Source of the DNA: Bryobacteraceae bacterium
Lineage (GTDB): Bacteria; Acidobacteriota; Terriglobia; Bryobacterales; Bryobacteraceae
NCBI GenBank assembly: GCA_025929455.1
Contig: JAICMB010000016.1
Span: 1 to 16,597, forward strand
Direction: 5' to 3'
Length of the DNA stretch: 16,597 bases
The position numbers and the translations under genes were made by a program. Positions 10,419 to 16,597 of the stretch are shown piece after piece. The notes beneath the pieces were generated by a model. That model saw only the letters and a list, made by a program, of their open reading frames with translations, was not told where the DNA came from and ran no database searches. Position 1 is the first letter of the stretch; the number at the start of each line of letters is the position of its first letter.

Positions 10419-11567
10419 ATGTACTGCCGGGCGGCCCTCGCGGCCGCCATTCTTCTGTTGCCTGCGCCTGGGTTCTCCTACTCGGTTTTAACTCACGAGG
10501 CGATCATCGATACCTGCTGGGATGCACATCTGAAGCCGCTGATCGTGCAGCGGTTCCCGCAGATCGCGCCCGACGATTTAGTGAAAGCCCATGCGTATGC
10601 GTACGGCGGCGCAATCGTTCAGGACATGGGTTACTACCCGTTCGGGAGCAGGTTTTTCAGCGACCTCGTGCATTACGTTCGCACGGGCGGATTTGTGCTG
10701 GCACTGCTGCGAGAGTCGAGCGATCCGAACGAATACGCGTTTGCGCTCGGTGCGCTGGCGCATTACACCGCCGACAATATCGGGCACCCGCAGGCCGTGA
10801 ACGTGATTGAGCCCGTCTTGTATCCGAAGATCGGTCGGAAGTTCGGCCGGCGCGTGACCTATGAAGACGCGCCCGCCGATCACCTCAAAACAGAATTTGG
10901 GTTCGATGTTTTAGAGGTCGCGCGCGGCAATTTCGCACCGCAGGCTTATCACGACTTCATCGGATTCGAGGTATCGAAGCCCGTGCTGGAGCGCGCCTTC
11001 TTCGACACGTACTCGCTGCACTTAAAAGATGTGTTTGGCAACCTCGATTTGGCGCTCGGCACATATCGCTACACGGTGGGTGGGCTGATTCCGAAAATGA
11101 CCAAAGTGGCGTGGTCACAGAAGAAGGACACGATCGAGAAACTGCATCCCGGCACCACGCGCGACCGCTATCTGTACCGGCTGAAGGTATCGATGTACCG
11201 GAAGAACTGGGGCGAGACGTACCACAAGCCCGGCATCACTTCGCGCATTCTCGCGTTTGTGTTCAACCTGATTCCGAAGGTGGGACCGTTCAAAGCGTTC
11301 GCGATCCATGTTCCGGGCGATGCGGACGAGAAAGTATTTCTGAAAAGTTTCGACAACACGATCGCCGCATATCAAGGGCGGCTGCGGCCGGGCAGCATCG
11401 TGACGCTGGCGCTCGCTGATACCAATCTCGACACGGGTGCAGATGCCAAGCACGGCGAGTATCGCATGGCCGACGATGCATGGGCCAAGTTGGAGCAGAA
11501 GCTTGCCTCCGCGCACGCGGATCCATCGCCGGCGCTTGCGGCGGCGCGCGAGCGTTTTAACCGCTAG
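10419..11567 (+). CDS. Exported zinc-dependent phospholipase C-like protein
   Basis: The 382-aa protein starts with a signal peptide (about residues 1-20, CRAALAAAILLLPAPGFS), so it is probably secreted or periplasmic. The N-terminal half matches the zinc-dependent phospholipase C/S1-P1 nuclease-like fold: His27 (VLTHEAI), His58 and Asp69 (AIVQDMG), His85 (LVHYVR), and His115, Asp119, His123 in HYTADNIGH, the H-x3-D-x3-H zinc signature. Substrate could be a phospholipid head group; the exact specificity is unknown. Residues after ~200 are not recognised; similar proteins in Acidobacteria carry extra C-terminal sequence. No strong Shine-Dalgarno sequence precedes the ATG at 10419, but this start gives a proper signal peptide. 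galE follows 94 bases downstream, across a hairpin repeat. Confidence 0.83.
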   Translation: MYCRAALAAAILLLPAPGFSYSVLTHEAIIDTCWDAHLKPLIVQRFPQIAPDDLVKAHAYAYGGAIVQDMGYYPFGSRFFSDLVHYVRTGGFVLALLRESSDPNEYAFALGALAHYTADNIGHPQAVNVIEPVLYPKIGRKFGRRVTYEDAPADHLKTEFGFDVLEVARGNFAPQAYHDFIGFEVSKPVLERAFFDTYSLHLKDVFGNLDLALGTYRYTVGGLIPKMTKVAWSQKKDTIEKLHPGTTRDRYLYRLKVSMYRKNWGETYHKPGITSRILAFVFNLIPKVGPFKAFAIHVPGDADEKVFLKSFDNTIAAYQGRLRPGSIVTLALADTNLDTGADAKHGEYRMADDAWAKLEQKLASAHADPSPALAAARERFNR

Positions 11568-11590
11568 CGCTGAATACAGAGTCGAATCGC

Positions 11591-11638
11591 GGACGAGGCG
11601 GGTTTGGCAACCCGCCGCAGGCTGACAGCCTGCCCCAC
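11591..11638. repeat. 48-bp double-hairpin repeat, copy 1
   Basis: This is identical over 48 bases to 13998-14045, in the same orientation. It holds two neighbouring hairpins: GGCGGGTT/AACCCGCC (11597-11604 with 11609-11616, 4-base loop) and GCAGGCT/AGCCTGC (11617-11623 with 11627-11633, 3-base loop). It sits between the phospholipase-like gene and galE and may act as a processing or termination element. Confidence 0.85.
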
Positions 11639-11661
11639 CGGTCACGTTACCCTCGGAGCTT

Positions 11662-12633
11662 ATGGCTAGGATTCTCGTCACCGGCGGCGCGGGTTATATA
11701 GGATCGACGACGGCGCAGGTATTGCTGCGGCATTCACACGAAGTCACCATCGTCGACAATCTCTCGCGCGGGCACGAGCACAACGTGAAGGGCTTGCCGT
11801 TTCACAAGGTGGACATCGCCGATACGGCTCGGATGCGCGAGATCCTATCGTCGGGCATCGACGCGGTGGTTCATTTCGCGGCTTACATCGCGGTGGGTGA
11901 GTCGACACGCGAACCGGCGCTGTATTTCGGCAATAACACGGGAGGCACCATATCTTTGTTGCGCGCAATGGAGGAGGCCGGTGTATCTCGCCTGGTGTTT
12001 TCGTCGACAGCGGCCGTATACGGCAACCCTACGGTGGTACCCATTCCCGAGACGTCCCCCTTCGCTCCGGTTAGCCCGTATGGCGAATCCAAAGTGATGG
12101 TCGAAACTGTACTCGGCTGGTTGGACCGCCTGCGCGGGTTGCGCAGCGTTGCGCTGCGTTATTTCAACGCATGCGGCGCGGACCCCGAGTGCGGTCTCGG
12201 CGAGGAGCACGAGCCGGAAACGCATCTGATTCCGCTGTTGTTTCGCGCGATCCGCAGCGGCAGCCCCGTGACGATCTTCGGCGAGGACTACGATACACCG
12301 GACGGCACTTGCGTTCGCGACTACATCCATGTCACGGATCTGGCGGAAGCGCACGTAGTGGCGTTGGACAAACTGCTAGCCGGCGGATCCTCGGATGTGT
12401 TTAATGCCGGTACAGGAACGGGGCATTCCGTGTTGGACGTGATTGGCGCTGTCGAAGAAGTAACGGGAGAGAAGGTGCCACGCGAAAAAGGTCCGCGCCG
12501 GGAAGGCGACGCGCCCGTGCTGGTAGCGAACTCCGAAAAGCTACGCCGCACGCTTGGATGGAAGCCGCGCTATCCGGACTTGACCGAGGTGATCCGCACG
12601 GCTTGGGAATTCGAAAAGCGTAAAAAGCCGTGA
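11662..12633 (+). CDS. UDP-glucose 4-epimerase
   Basis: The 323-aa protein interconverts UDP-glucose and UDP-galactose in the cytoplasm, feeding polysaccharide and glycolipid synthesis. It is a short-chain dehydrogenase-type extended epimerase: TGGAGYIG at residues 7-14 binds NAD, VDNLSRGH follows strand 2, FSSTAAVYG (113-121) gives the catalytic Thr116, and YGESK (140-144) supplies Tyr140 and Lys144. RYFNACGAD and the long insert ending GEDYDTPDGTCVRDYIHVTD (about 203-222) are typical of GalE rather than dTDP-glucose dehydratase. GGAG at 11655-11658 lies 3 bases before the ATG. It is monocistronic here; a minus-strand gene ends 9 bases beyond its stop. A related UDP-sugar epimerase is the only real alternative. 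Confidence 0.94.
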   Translation: MARILVTGGAGYIGSTTAQVLLRHSHEVTIVDNLSRGHEHNVKGLPFHKVDIADTARMREILSSGIDAVVHFAAYIAVGESTREPALYFGNNTGGTISLLRAMEEAGVSRLVFSSTAAVYGNPTVVPIPETSPFAPVSPYGESKVMVETVLGWLDRLRGLRSVALRYFNACGADPECGLGEEHEPETHLIPLLFRAIRSGSPVTIFGEDYDTPDGTCVRDYIHVTDLAEAHVVALDKLLAGGSSDVFNAGTGTGHSVLDVIGAVEEVTGEKVPREKGPRREGDAPVLVANSEKLRRTLGWKPRYPDLTEVIRTAWEFEKRKKP

Positions 12634-12642
12634 CCCGTGGGC

Positions 12643-12888
12643 CTACGGCGCCGCTCCCGGCGTGCCCCCGCCGCCCGGACCCTGCGAGCGTCGCGACGCC
12701 CAATACTCTTTCATCCGGCGGGAAACTTCCTCGCGTTCGGCTTCGCTCATGTTTTTGCGTCCGCGGCGTGGGGCAGGCCGCGATTGCGCTGCTTCCAGTT
12801 CTTGCAGGCGGGCCTCCAGGCGCTGTATGGTACGGTCCAGTTGCTTCTTTTCCGCATACAACTCACGGAGAGTCTTATTGACGTCCAT
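12643..12888 (-). CDS. Small basic coiled-coil protein of unknown function
   Basis: The 81-aa protein has a heptad-like coiled coil at about residues 2-35 (LRELYAEKKQLDRTIQRLEA), then a basic segment RRGRKNMSEAEREEVSRRMK (41-60) leading to EYWASRR, and a Gly/Pro tail. The 'RKxMS..ER..VS.RMK.YWA.RR' pattern is one I recall in short acidobacterial proteins; it resembles DNA-contacting repeats but no function is established. I infer a dimer that may bind nucleic acid. It converges on galE with a 9-base gap. The ATG at 12888 lacks a clear Shine-Dalgarno sequence. Confidence 0.72.
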   Translation of the reverse strand: MDVNKTLRELYAEKKQLDRTIQRLEARLQELEAAQSRPAPRRGRKNMSEAEREEVSRRMKEYWASRRSQGPGGGGTPGAAP

Positions 12889-13144
12889 ATAGGAGCGCGG
12901 CCGGACGCACGGAACCTACCCTTATCGTAAAAACACCCACCGTAATTCTCCACAGTTTCCGTACTATTACGATACCAGTACGTACCAAGTAAGCGGGCCT
13001 AAGCTTGTCTACGCGACCCACCATAGATACAAGCTGGACGCCGTACCGGCACACCTTGTTGCGAATATGCATAAAACTGGGCTTTTCTGCGCATCTCCGC
13101 AACACGGTGAGTAACGTACATGACTTTGCATTGCGGCCCTGCGC

Positions 13145-13187
13145 TAAAAAACGGGCGCGACGCGGTTCCTCCGAATCGCGTCGCGCC
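13145..13187 (-). terminator. Rho-independent terminator pointing left, with no gene ahead of it
   Basis: GGCGCGACGCGGTT (13154-13167) pairs with AATCGCGTCGCGCC (13174-13187), a 14-bp stem with one G-T pair and a 6-base loop. The plus strand has six A at 13146-13151, so the minus transcript reads hairpin, CG, then TTTTTT. No minus-strand gene lies immediately upstream: the next 150 bases are noncoding, then comes a plus-strand gene. Confidence 0.65.
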
Positions 13188-13298
13188 ATCCAGACACGCT
13201 TCAGAACTGCCCGGAACTGAAGCGATTGCTCAGGAGCCTTGGACACAAATAAAGGCAGCGGAACAGGGGAGCCGCGAGCAGAAGATCGGGACGCGGGA

Positions 13299-13329
13299 TT
13301 GAACCTATGCGGCTGCCTAATGCTATAAG
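13299..13329 (+). promoter_or_regulatory. Candidate promoter of the one-TM coiled-coil gene
   Basis: An extended -10 (TG at 13321-13322, then TATAAG at 13324-13329) lies 12 bases before the ATG at 13342. TTGAAC at 13299-13304 could be the -35, but the 19-base spacing is long. The predicted leader would be only a few bases. Confidence 0.3.
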
Positions 13330-13341
13330 CGAGAGCTGCCG

Positions 13342-13830
13342 ATGGAAAGTGACATGGAACCGGTTTTTTGGTTTGGTTTTCCGGTGGTCATCGCGGTAGG
13401 GACGGCGGTGCTGGTCTATGTCATCATGCACGCGCGCATGCAAGCGGCGCTCGCCAAGGAACGCGGCCTGCTGGCAGAAACGGAAGCCAGGCTTCACGCC
13501 GAGACTAAAACCGCGGAAGAACGCGTCCGCGCCGCTGTCGAAGACGCGCGCCGCCGCGCGCTCGAGGAGTTATTTGGTGAGTTTCGAGTGGAAGAGCGGC
13601 ACTACTTCCGTGAGCAGTTGACTGCGCAGGCACGGCGAAAGTCGATGGTGCTGCAGGAACGGCTGTATTTCCGTAATATCCCGCTGTCGAACTGGATCGA
13701 GCACGAGATGCTGGTGGAGGAGTCCGCCGCCGTACCGGCCACTACGGGGTCGAACGTATCGGTGTTCCGGCCGCGGCCGGCGCCGGTGGAAGCGGAAGTT
13801 GCCGTGCGGCTATACGAGAAGGCGGTTTAG
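13342..13830 (+). CDS. Uncharacterised one-TM protein with coiled coil
   Basis: The 162-aa protein has a short N-terminus, one membrane helix at about residues 9-29 (FWFGFPVVIAVGTAVLVYVI), and a charged coiled-coil stretch at about 33-77 (LAKERGLLAETEARLHAETK). A compact conserved-looking core follows at about 82-128: FRVEERHYFREQL, then RKSMVLQERLYFRNIPLSNW and IEHEMLVEE. That core is one I recall in other acidobacterial hypothetical proteins; no function is known to me. Topology is probably N-out with the coiled coil in the cytoplasm, by inference. The tail (~130-162) is low complexity. The ATG at 13342 has GAGAG upstream; an ATG at 13354 would also work. Confidence 0.75.
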   Translation: MESDMEPVFWFGFPVVIAVGTAVLVYVIMHARMQAALAKERGLLAETEARLHAETKTAEERVRAAVEDARRRALEELFGEFRVEERHYFREQLTAQARRKSMVLQERLYFRNIPLSNWIEHEMLVEESAAVPATTGSNVSVFRPRPAPVEAEVAVRLYEKAV

Positions 13831-14161
13831 CTGTCGTGAGAGAATAGATCTCCAGAACGGCTACGGGCATCCACGCGCGCACGTGCCAGTGCCATAATCG
13901 TGCCCCGATGAGCAACCTGCCCCGCAGAGCAGCGGAGCCGCAACCAAACCGTACGCGACGGGGCCGCGCCGGTCAACCCGGGGCAGCGTGCGGCAGTGGA
14001 CGAGGCGGGTTTGGCAACCCGCCGCAGGCTGACAGCCTGCCCCACGACGGAATTTGCGCATGCTGCGAAGAAATTGGGAGGTAGCAGTACAGAACTCTTG
14101 GTGCGCTGCGGCGGTTTGAGGTGGGGCAACACACCTACTGCAAGAGCGTTTCGGAAACTTT
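13831..14161. other. 331-base region between convergent genes, with a 48-bp repeat
   Basis: Between the stop codons of the one-TM protein gene and the PilZ gene lies a stretch with no credible protein. A 58-codon plus frame starting with MSNLPRR at 13908 runs straight through the 48-bp repeat and has no recognisable family. Nothing else is seen. Confidence 0.5.
13998..14045. repeat. 48-bp double-hairpin repeat, copy 2
   Basis: This is identical over all 48 bases to 11591-11638 and in the same orientation, 2.4 kb away. It lies between two convergent genes. The flanking bases differ on both sides, so the 48-base unit is the conserved element. Confidence 0.85.
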
Positions 14162-14518
14162 TCAGCGGGCGCGATCGCGTTCGATCGCCAGCATGACAAG
14201 CTCCCGCGGATCGAGCAGATGTTGCGGTTGGAACTGACGCGCGTTCCACTTTGTTCCGGCCTCGAACTCCACGCCGATATAGTGCCCGATATCCCGGTAC
14301 GCGCTGTAGCGGACCACACCGGCGAATTTACCTTTCCCGTACCGCACAGCTACGCGCGTACCGATCGGTATGTCGTGGTCAAGCTGAACGCAGATACCGG
14401 ACTGCGAAATGTCTTCTAGATTCGCGATGTCACGATGAGCCCGCCCGGCTTCATCGCGCCAGGTAATATTCACTAACTCGGCACACATCATGCGAGGATC
14501 GCGGCGCTTTTCAAGCAT
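14162..14518 (-). CDS. PilZ domain protein (likely c-di-GMP receptor)
   Basis: The 118-aa protein is a single PilZ domain, the cytoplasmic sensor fold for cyclic di-GMP. The binding signature is present: RRDPR at residues 5-9 (the RxxxR arm) and DISQSG at 36-41 (the D-x-S-x-x-G part), followed by beta strands VAVRYGKGKFAGVVRY and DIGHYIGVEFE. No output domain is attached, so any effect would need a partner. AGGA lies 4 bases before the ATG at 14518. It is transcribed divergently from the sugar dehydrogenase gene, with a palindrome between them. Targets cannot be told from context. Confidence 0.85.
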   Translation of the reverse strand: MLEKRRDPRMMCAELVNITWRDEAGRAHRDIANLEDISQSGICVQLDHDIPIGTRVAVRYGKGKFAGVVRYSAYRDIGHYIGVEFEAGTKWNARQFQPQHLLDPRELVMLAIERDRAR

Positions 14519-14551
14519 ACAGTCCTGTTATCGGCGGCAAGACGCTCCGCA

Positions 14552-14584
14552 ATTAGGGCTTCACCCATCGGGTGAAAACCTTAG
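14552..14584. promoter_or_regulatory. 33-bp palindrome between divergent pilZ-type and dehydrogenase genes
   Basis: TTCACCC (14560-14566) and GGGTGAA (14570-14576) are a perfect 7-bp inverted repeat around ATC. Symmetry continues imperfectly to about 14552 and 14584 (AGG...CCT). It is centred 50 bases from each of the two divergent start codons, so it could be an operator for one or both genes. It could also be a hairpin. Confidence 0.45.
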
Positions 14585-14617
14585 GACGGCCGCGCGGGCG
14601 CTACGCTAGGGATGGAT

Positions 14618-15808
14618 ATGACCAGAGCAAACGCGATCCTCACTGCTTTCGCCATAACGGGCTTGGCAAGTTTGTGCGCGCAGGACCAGCAGTACGTCAA
14701 CAAACTGCCGGCGCCATACGCCACCCCTTCATCCAACAACAATCCCCACGTGGTGCCCGCACCTGGCGACGCAAAACTGCACGTGCCCGACGGTTTCGTC
14801 GTTGAGGAGTACGCCACGGGATTCAGCATTCCACGCTACATGCTGCAGGGCCCCGATAACGAGATCCTGTTGAGCGACAGCTCCGGTTCCGTTTACGTGC
14901 TCACCGACAATGCGCAACATAAAAACCCCGAGCGCAAGCAGATCCTCGAAGGCCTCGATCGGCCCTATGGCCTGGCGCTGCAAGATGGTTATCTATATGT
15001 CGGCGAGCGCACTTCCGTCAAACGGTATAAATACGATCCCAAAACAAAGACGGTCTCCGGCAAGGGCCAGGAAATCTTCCCGATGCACAGCTTCACGCAG
15101 AGCCATTGGACGCGCAGTCTGCTGTTCGATTCGCAGGGCAAGAAGCTCTATGTGGGCGTTGGCTCCGCGTCGAACGTATCGCCGGGTGGTCCGCCGGAGC
15201 GCGCGGCCATCAACCGCATGAATCCGGACGGCTCTGGCCACGAGCTATACGCGACGGGCACCCGCAATCCGATCGGCTTGCACTGGTACCCCGGCACGAA
15301 CACTCTGTGGGCCGCGGTGCAGGAGCGCGATGCTCTGGGCGACGATCTCGTGCCCGATTACTTCACGCACATCGAACAGGGCGGCTTCTACGGGTGGCCG
15401 TACGCCTATTCCGGGCCGCACGAAGATCCGCGGCTCAAAGGGCAGCGGCCCGACCTTGTGAAAAAAACGATCACGCCGGATGTTCTGCTGCAATCGCATG
15501 TCGCGGTGCTCGACTTCGCGTTCTACACCGGCAAGCAATTCCCGAAGGAGTATCAGGGCGGCGCGTTTCTCGCGTTCCATGGGTCGTGGAACCGCTCTCA
15601 GCGGGTGGGCTACAAGGTTGCGTTCATTCCGTTTAGCGGCGGAAAGCCGAGTGGGCCGGTGCGCGACTTCCTCACCGGATGGATGATCTCGCCCGAATCG
15701 CGCGATGTATGGGGCCGCCCCGTGGCGATTCTGCAGTTATCGGACGGCAGTCTTCTGGTCAGCGACGACGGCGGGAAGAAGCTTTGGCGCATCTCGTACA
15801 AAGGTTGA
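14618..15808 (+). CDS. Periplasmic PQQ-dependent sugar dehydrogenase-like protein
   Basis: From the ATG at 14618 it has 396 aa, with a signal peptide of about 22 residues (ILTAFAITGLASLCAQ) followed by a six-bladed beta-propeller typical of the soluble glucose/L-sorbosone dehydrogenase family. Recognisable stretches include VPDGFVVEEYATGF, NEILLSDSSGSVYVL, RPYGLALQDGYLYVG, SHWTRSLLFD, YVGVGSASNV, YATGTRNPIGLHWYPGTN and DGSLLVSDDGGKKLWRISY. These enzymes oxidise aldoses or related sugars with PQQ as cofactor; no PQQ synthesis gene is in the window, and the exact substrate is unknown. AGGG lies 6 bases before this ATG; the ATG at 14612 would touch it. Its stop overlaps the start of the cytochrome gene. 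Confidence 0.85.
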   Translation: MTRANAILTAFAITGLASLCAQDQQYVNKLPAPYATPSSNNNPHVVPAPGDAKLHVPDGFVVEEYATGFSIPRYMLQGPDNEILLSDSSGSVYVLTDNAQHKNPERKQILEGLDRPYGLALQDGYLYVGERTSVKRYKYDPKTKTVSGKGQEIFPMHSFTQSHWTRSLLFDSQGKKLYVGVGSASNVSPGGPPERAAINRMNPDGSGHELYATGTRNPIGLHWYPGTNTLWAAVQERDALGDDLVPDYFTHIEQGGFYGWPYAYSGPHEDPRLKGQRPDLVKKTITPDVLLQSHVAVLDFAFYTGKQFPKEYQGGAFLAFHGSWNRSQRVGYKVAFIPFSGGKPSGPVRDFLTGWMISPESRDVWGRPVAILQLSDGSLLVSDDGGKKLWRISYKG

Positions 15809-16314
15809 AGCTTGCGGGTTCCGTAGGCGCGGCGGTCGGGCTCGGTGCGCTCCTGTTTGCGCAAGCTCCGCCACCACGCGCGGCCGCACCGAAAACTGAC
15901 GCGGGGCTGAAGCCGTTCAACCACAAAGTGCATCTGGCGCTCGGCAATGTCGCACCGGCCATCGCGGCTGCGATGGACAAGGGCACGTACTTGTCGCCGC
16001 TGCCGGCGGCGGCACGCGAGCAGTTAAAAGCGGCCAACACCTGCCAGGCGTGCCATCACGGGTTGGAGCAGGCGGCCGCGCCGCCGGCCAACGCCGGGTT
16101 GCGCATGGCCGATTGCCTGGTATGCCATAACAAGATCGATCCACCGGACAGTTGCGCCTTCTGTCATACCAAAGACGCGCAGCTTCGCCCAGCGAGCCAT
16201 ACGCCGGATTTTCTCGACTCGCATACCAACAAAAACTCCGGACTGGACTACGCTACGTGCGCCGTTTGCCATGGACGCAAGTTCACGTGTATGGGTTGCC
16301 ACCTGGCGGCGTAA
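15805..16314 (+). CDS. Five-haem c-type cytochrome, translationally coupled to the dehydrogenase
   Basis: Read from the TTG at 15805, which overlaps the upstream stop as TTGA, the protein has 169 aa and a clean signal peptide (MKLAGSVGAAVGLGALLFAQ). Five CxxCH haem sites are at residues 80-84, 104-108, 117-121, 152-156 and 162-166. Five further histidines (40, 43, 85, 132, 140) could be the second axial ligands, the pattern of bis-His class III/multihaem cytochromes. It would work in the periplasm as an electron carrier, most likely taking electrons from the adjacent dehydrogenase. An in-frame start at 15679 would have no signal peptide and would overlap the dehydrogenase by 130 bases, so I reject it. 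Haem number is read directly; the partnership is inferred. Confidence 0.87.
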   Translation: MKLAGSVGAAVGLGALLFAQAPPPRAAAPKTDAGLKPFNHKVHLALGNVAPAIAAAMDKGTYLSPLPAAAREQLKAANTCQACHHGLEQAAAPPANAGLRMADCLVCHNKIDPPDSCAFCHTKDAQLRPASHTPDFLDSHTNKNSGLDYATCAVCHGRKFTCMGCHLAA

Positions 16315-16317
16315 CGC

Positions 16318-16597
16318 TTACAGCGTGCGCAGAAGATCGAGGTCCACGTTGCCGCCGGAGATGATCACGCCCACGCGCTCCAACTCCGGCGGCAGTTTGC
16401 GAAGTAGCGCCGCGGCGGGCGCCACGGCCCCGCTCGGCTCGGCCAGCAGCTTCATCCGCATCAGCAGGAACCGCATGGCATCACGAATCTCGTCCTCGCT
16501 CACTAGCAGAACGTCTTCCGCGAGTTGCTGAATCACAGGGAACGTGAGCGCGCCCGGTTTCGGCGTACGCAATCCGTCCGCGATCGTCGCCGGGGCC
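16318..16597 (-). CDS. PLP-dependent threonine/serine dehydratase, C-terminal part (cut by window edge)
   Basis: Only the last ~92 codons are inside the window. They read APATIADGLRTPKPGALTFP, then VIQQLAEDVLLVSEDEIRDA, then MKLLAEPSGAVAPAAAL, which is the C-terminal part of the fold-type II PLP enzymes that deaminate threonine or serine, or racemise serine. The catalytic lysine and PLP-binding loop lie beyond the edge. The 'ATIADGLRT' and 'EPSGAVA' motifs fit serine/threonine dehydratases of the serine racemase-like branch better than biosynthetic IlvA, because no ACT domain follows. It ends 3 bases from the cytochrome stop on the other strand. Confidence 0.85.
   Translation of the reverse strand, partial: APATIADGLRTPKPGALTFPVIQQLAEDVLLVSEDEIRDAMRFLLMRMKLLAEPSGAVAPAAALLRKLPPELERVGVIISGGNVDLDLLRTL

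Larger units (their letters stand above)
12889..13341. other. 453-base intergenic region, AT-richer, with an orphan terminator
   Basis: This gap lies between the 5' ends of a minus-strand and a plus-strand gene, so it should hold two divergent promoters. It is visibly AT-richer than its neighbours around 12920-13000. It also holds the hairpin terminator at 13145-13187. Open frames across it are not protein-like. A TGCTATAAG extended -10 at 13321-13329 is the best plus-strand promoter box. Confidence 0.55.

Noticed and set aside
12766..12795. GTGGGGCAGGC head of the hairpin repeats inside the small coiled-coil gene
   Set aside because: The following bases do not form the hairpin arm, so it is a chance match to the head.
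12875..13246. 123-codon minus frame across the gap upstream of the coiled-coil gene
   Set aside because: It runs through the orphan terminator hairpin and its T-tract, and has no domain signal.
13281..13345. Minus strand carries GGTTCAATCCC, resembling a tRNA T-arm
   Set aside because: The T-stem does not pair (ATAGG against CCGCG) and no anticodon stem of 5 bp can be formed from the bases before it.
13908..14084. 58-codon plus frame MSNLPRR... between the one-TM and PilZ genes
   Set aside because: More than a quarter of it is the 48-bp repeat and nothing in it matches a known family.

Overview
The window is GC-rich chromosomal DNA of a free-living Gram-negative-type bacterium. The best guess is an Acidobacteriota member close to the Solibacter/Bryobacterales group. 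The reasons are a tricorn-like exported protease, a protein with the 'GPRTPEGKAISSQNA' N-terminal motif, an uncharacterised membrane/coiled-coil protein that I recall from Acidobacteria, and several copies of short hairpin repeats with the core GTGGGGCAGGC. This placement rests on memory of families, not on a search.

Layout, left to right. Positions 1-276 hold no gene I can support. A plus-strand pair follows: a 210-aa uncharacterised protein, then a 1105-aa exported tricorn-type S41 protease. Facing it is a minus-strand group: a diacylglycerol/sphingosine-kinase-like lipid kinase, a DUF457 (YdjM-type) membrane metal-binding protein, and a DUF1624-like membrane acyltransferase. The kinase is head to head with ligA, and their 5' ends seem to overlap. 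ligA is followed 3 bases later by a DedA/VTT membrane protein. A 367-base stretch with an inverted repeat pair leads to an exported zinc-dependent phospholipase-C-like protein and then galE. Past galE are a small basic coiled-coil protein (minus), a 450-base gap with an orphan terminator, a one-TM coiled-coil protein (plus), a repeat-bearing gap and a PilZ protein (minus). The last complete pair is a periplasmic PQQ-type sugar dehydrogenase translationally coupled to a five-haem c-type cytochrome. At the right edge is the C-terminal part of a PLP-dependent threonine/serine dehydratase (minus).

Functionally the window is mostly housekeeping and envelope-related: DNA ligation, UDP-galactose supply, lipid phosphorylation, membrane proteins and secreted hydrolases. 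The most suggestive local unit is the dehydrogenase-cytochrome pair, which looks like a periplasmic sugar or aldose oxidation module with its own electron acceptor. I see no CRISPR array, insertion sequence, phage gene, rRNA or tRNA. The most distinctive non-coding content is at least three kinds of short hairpin repeat. One copy lies inside a reading frame, and copies of one family keep their pairing through a compensatory base change.
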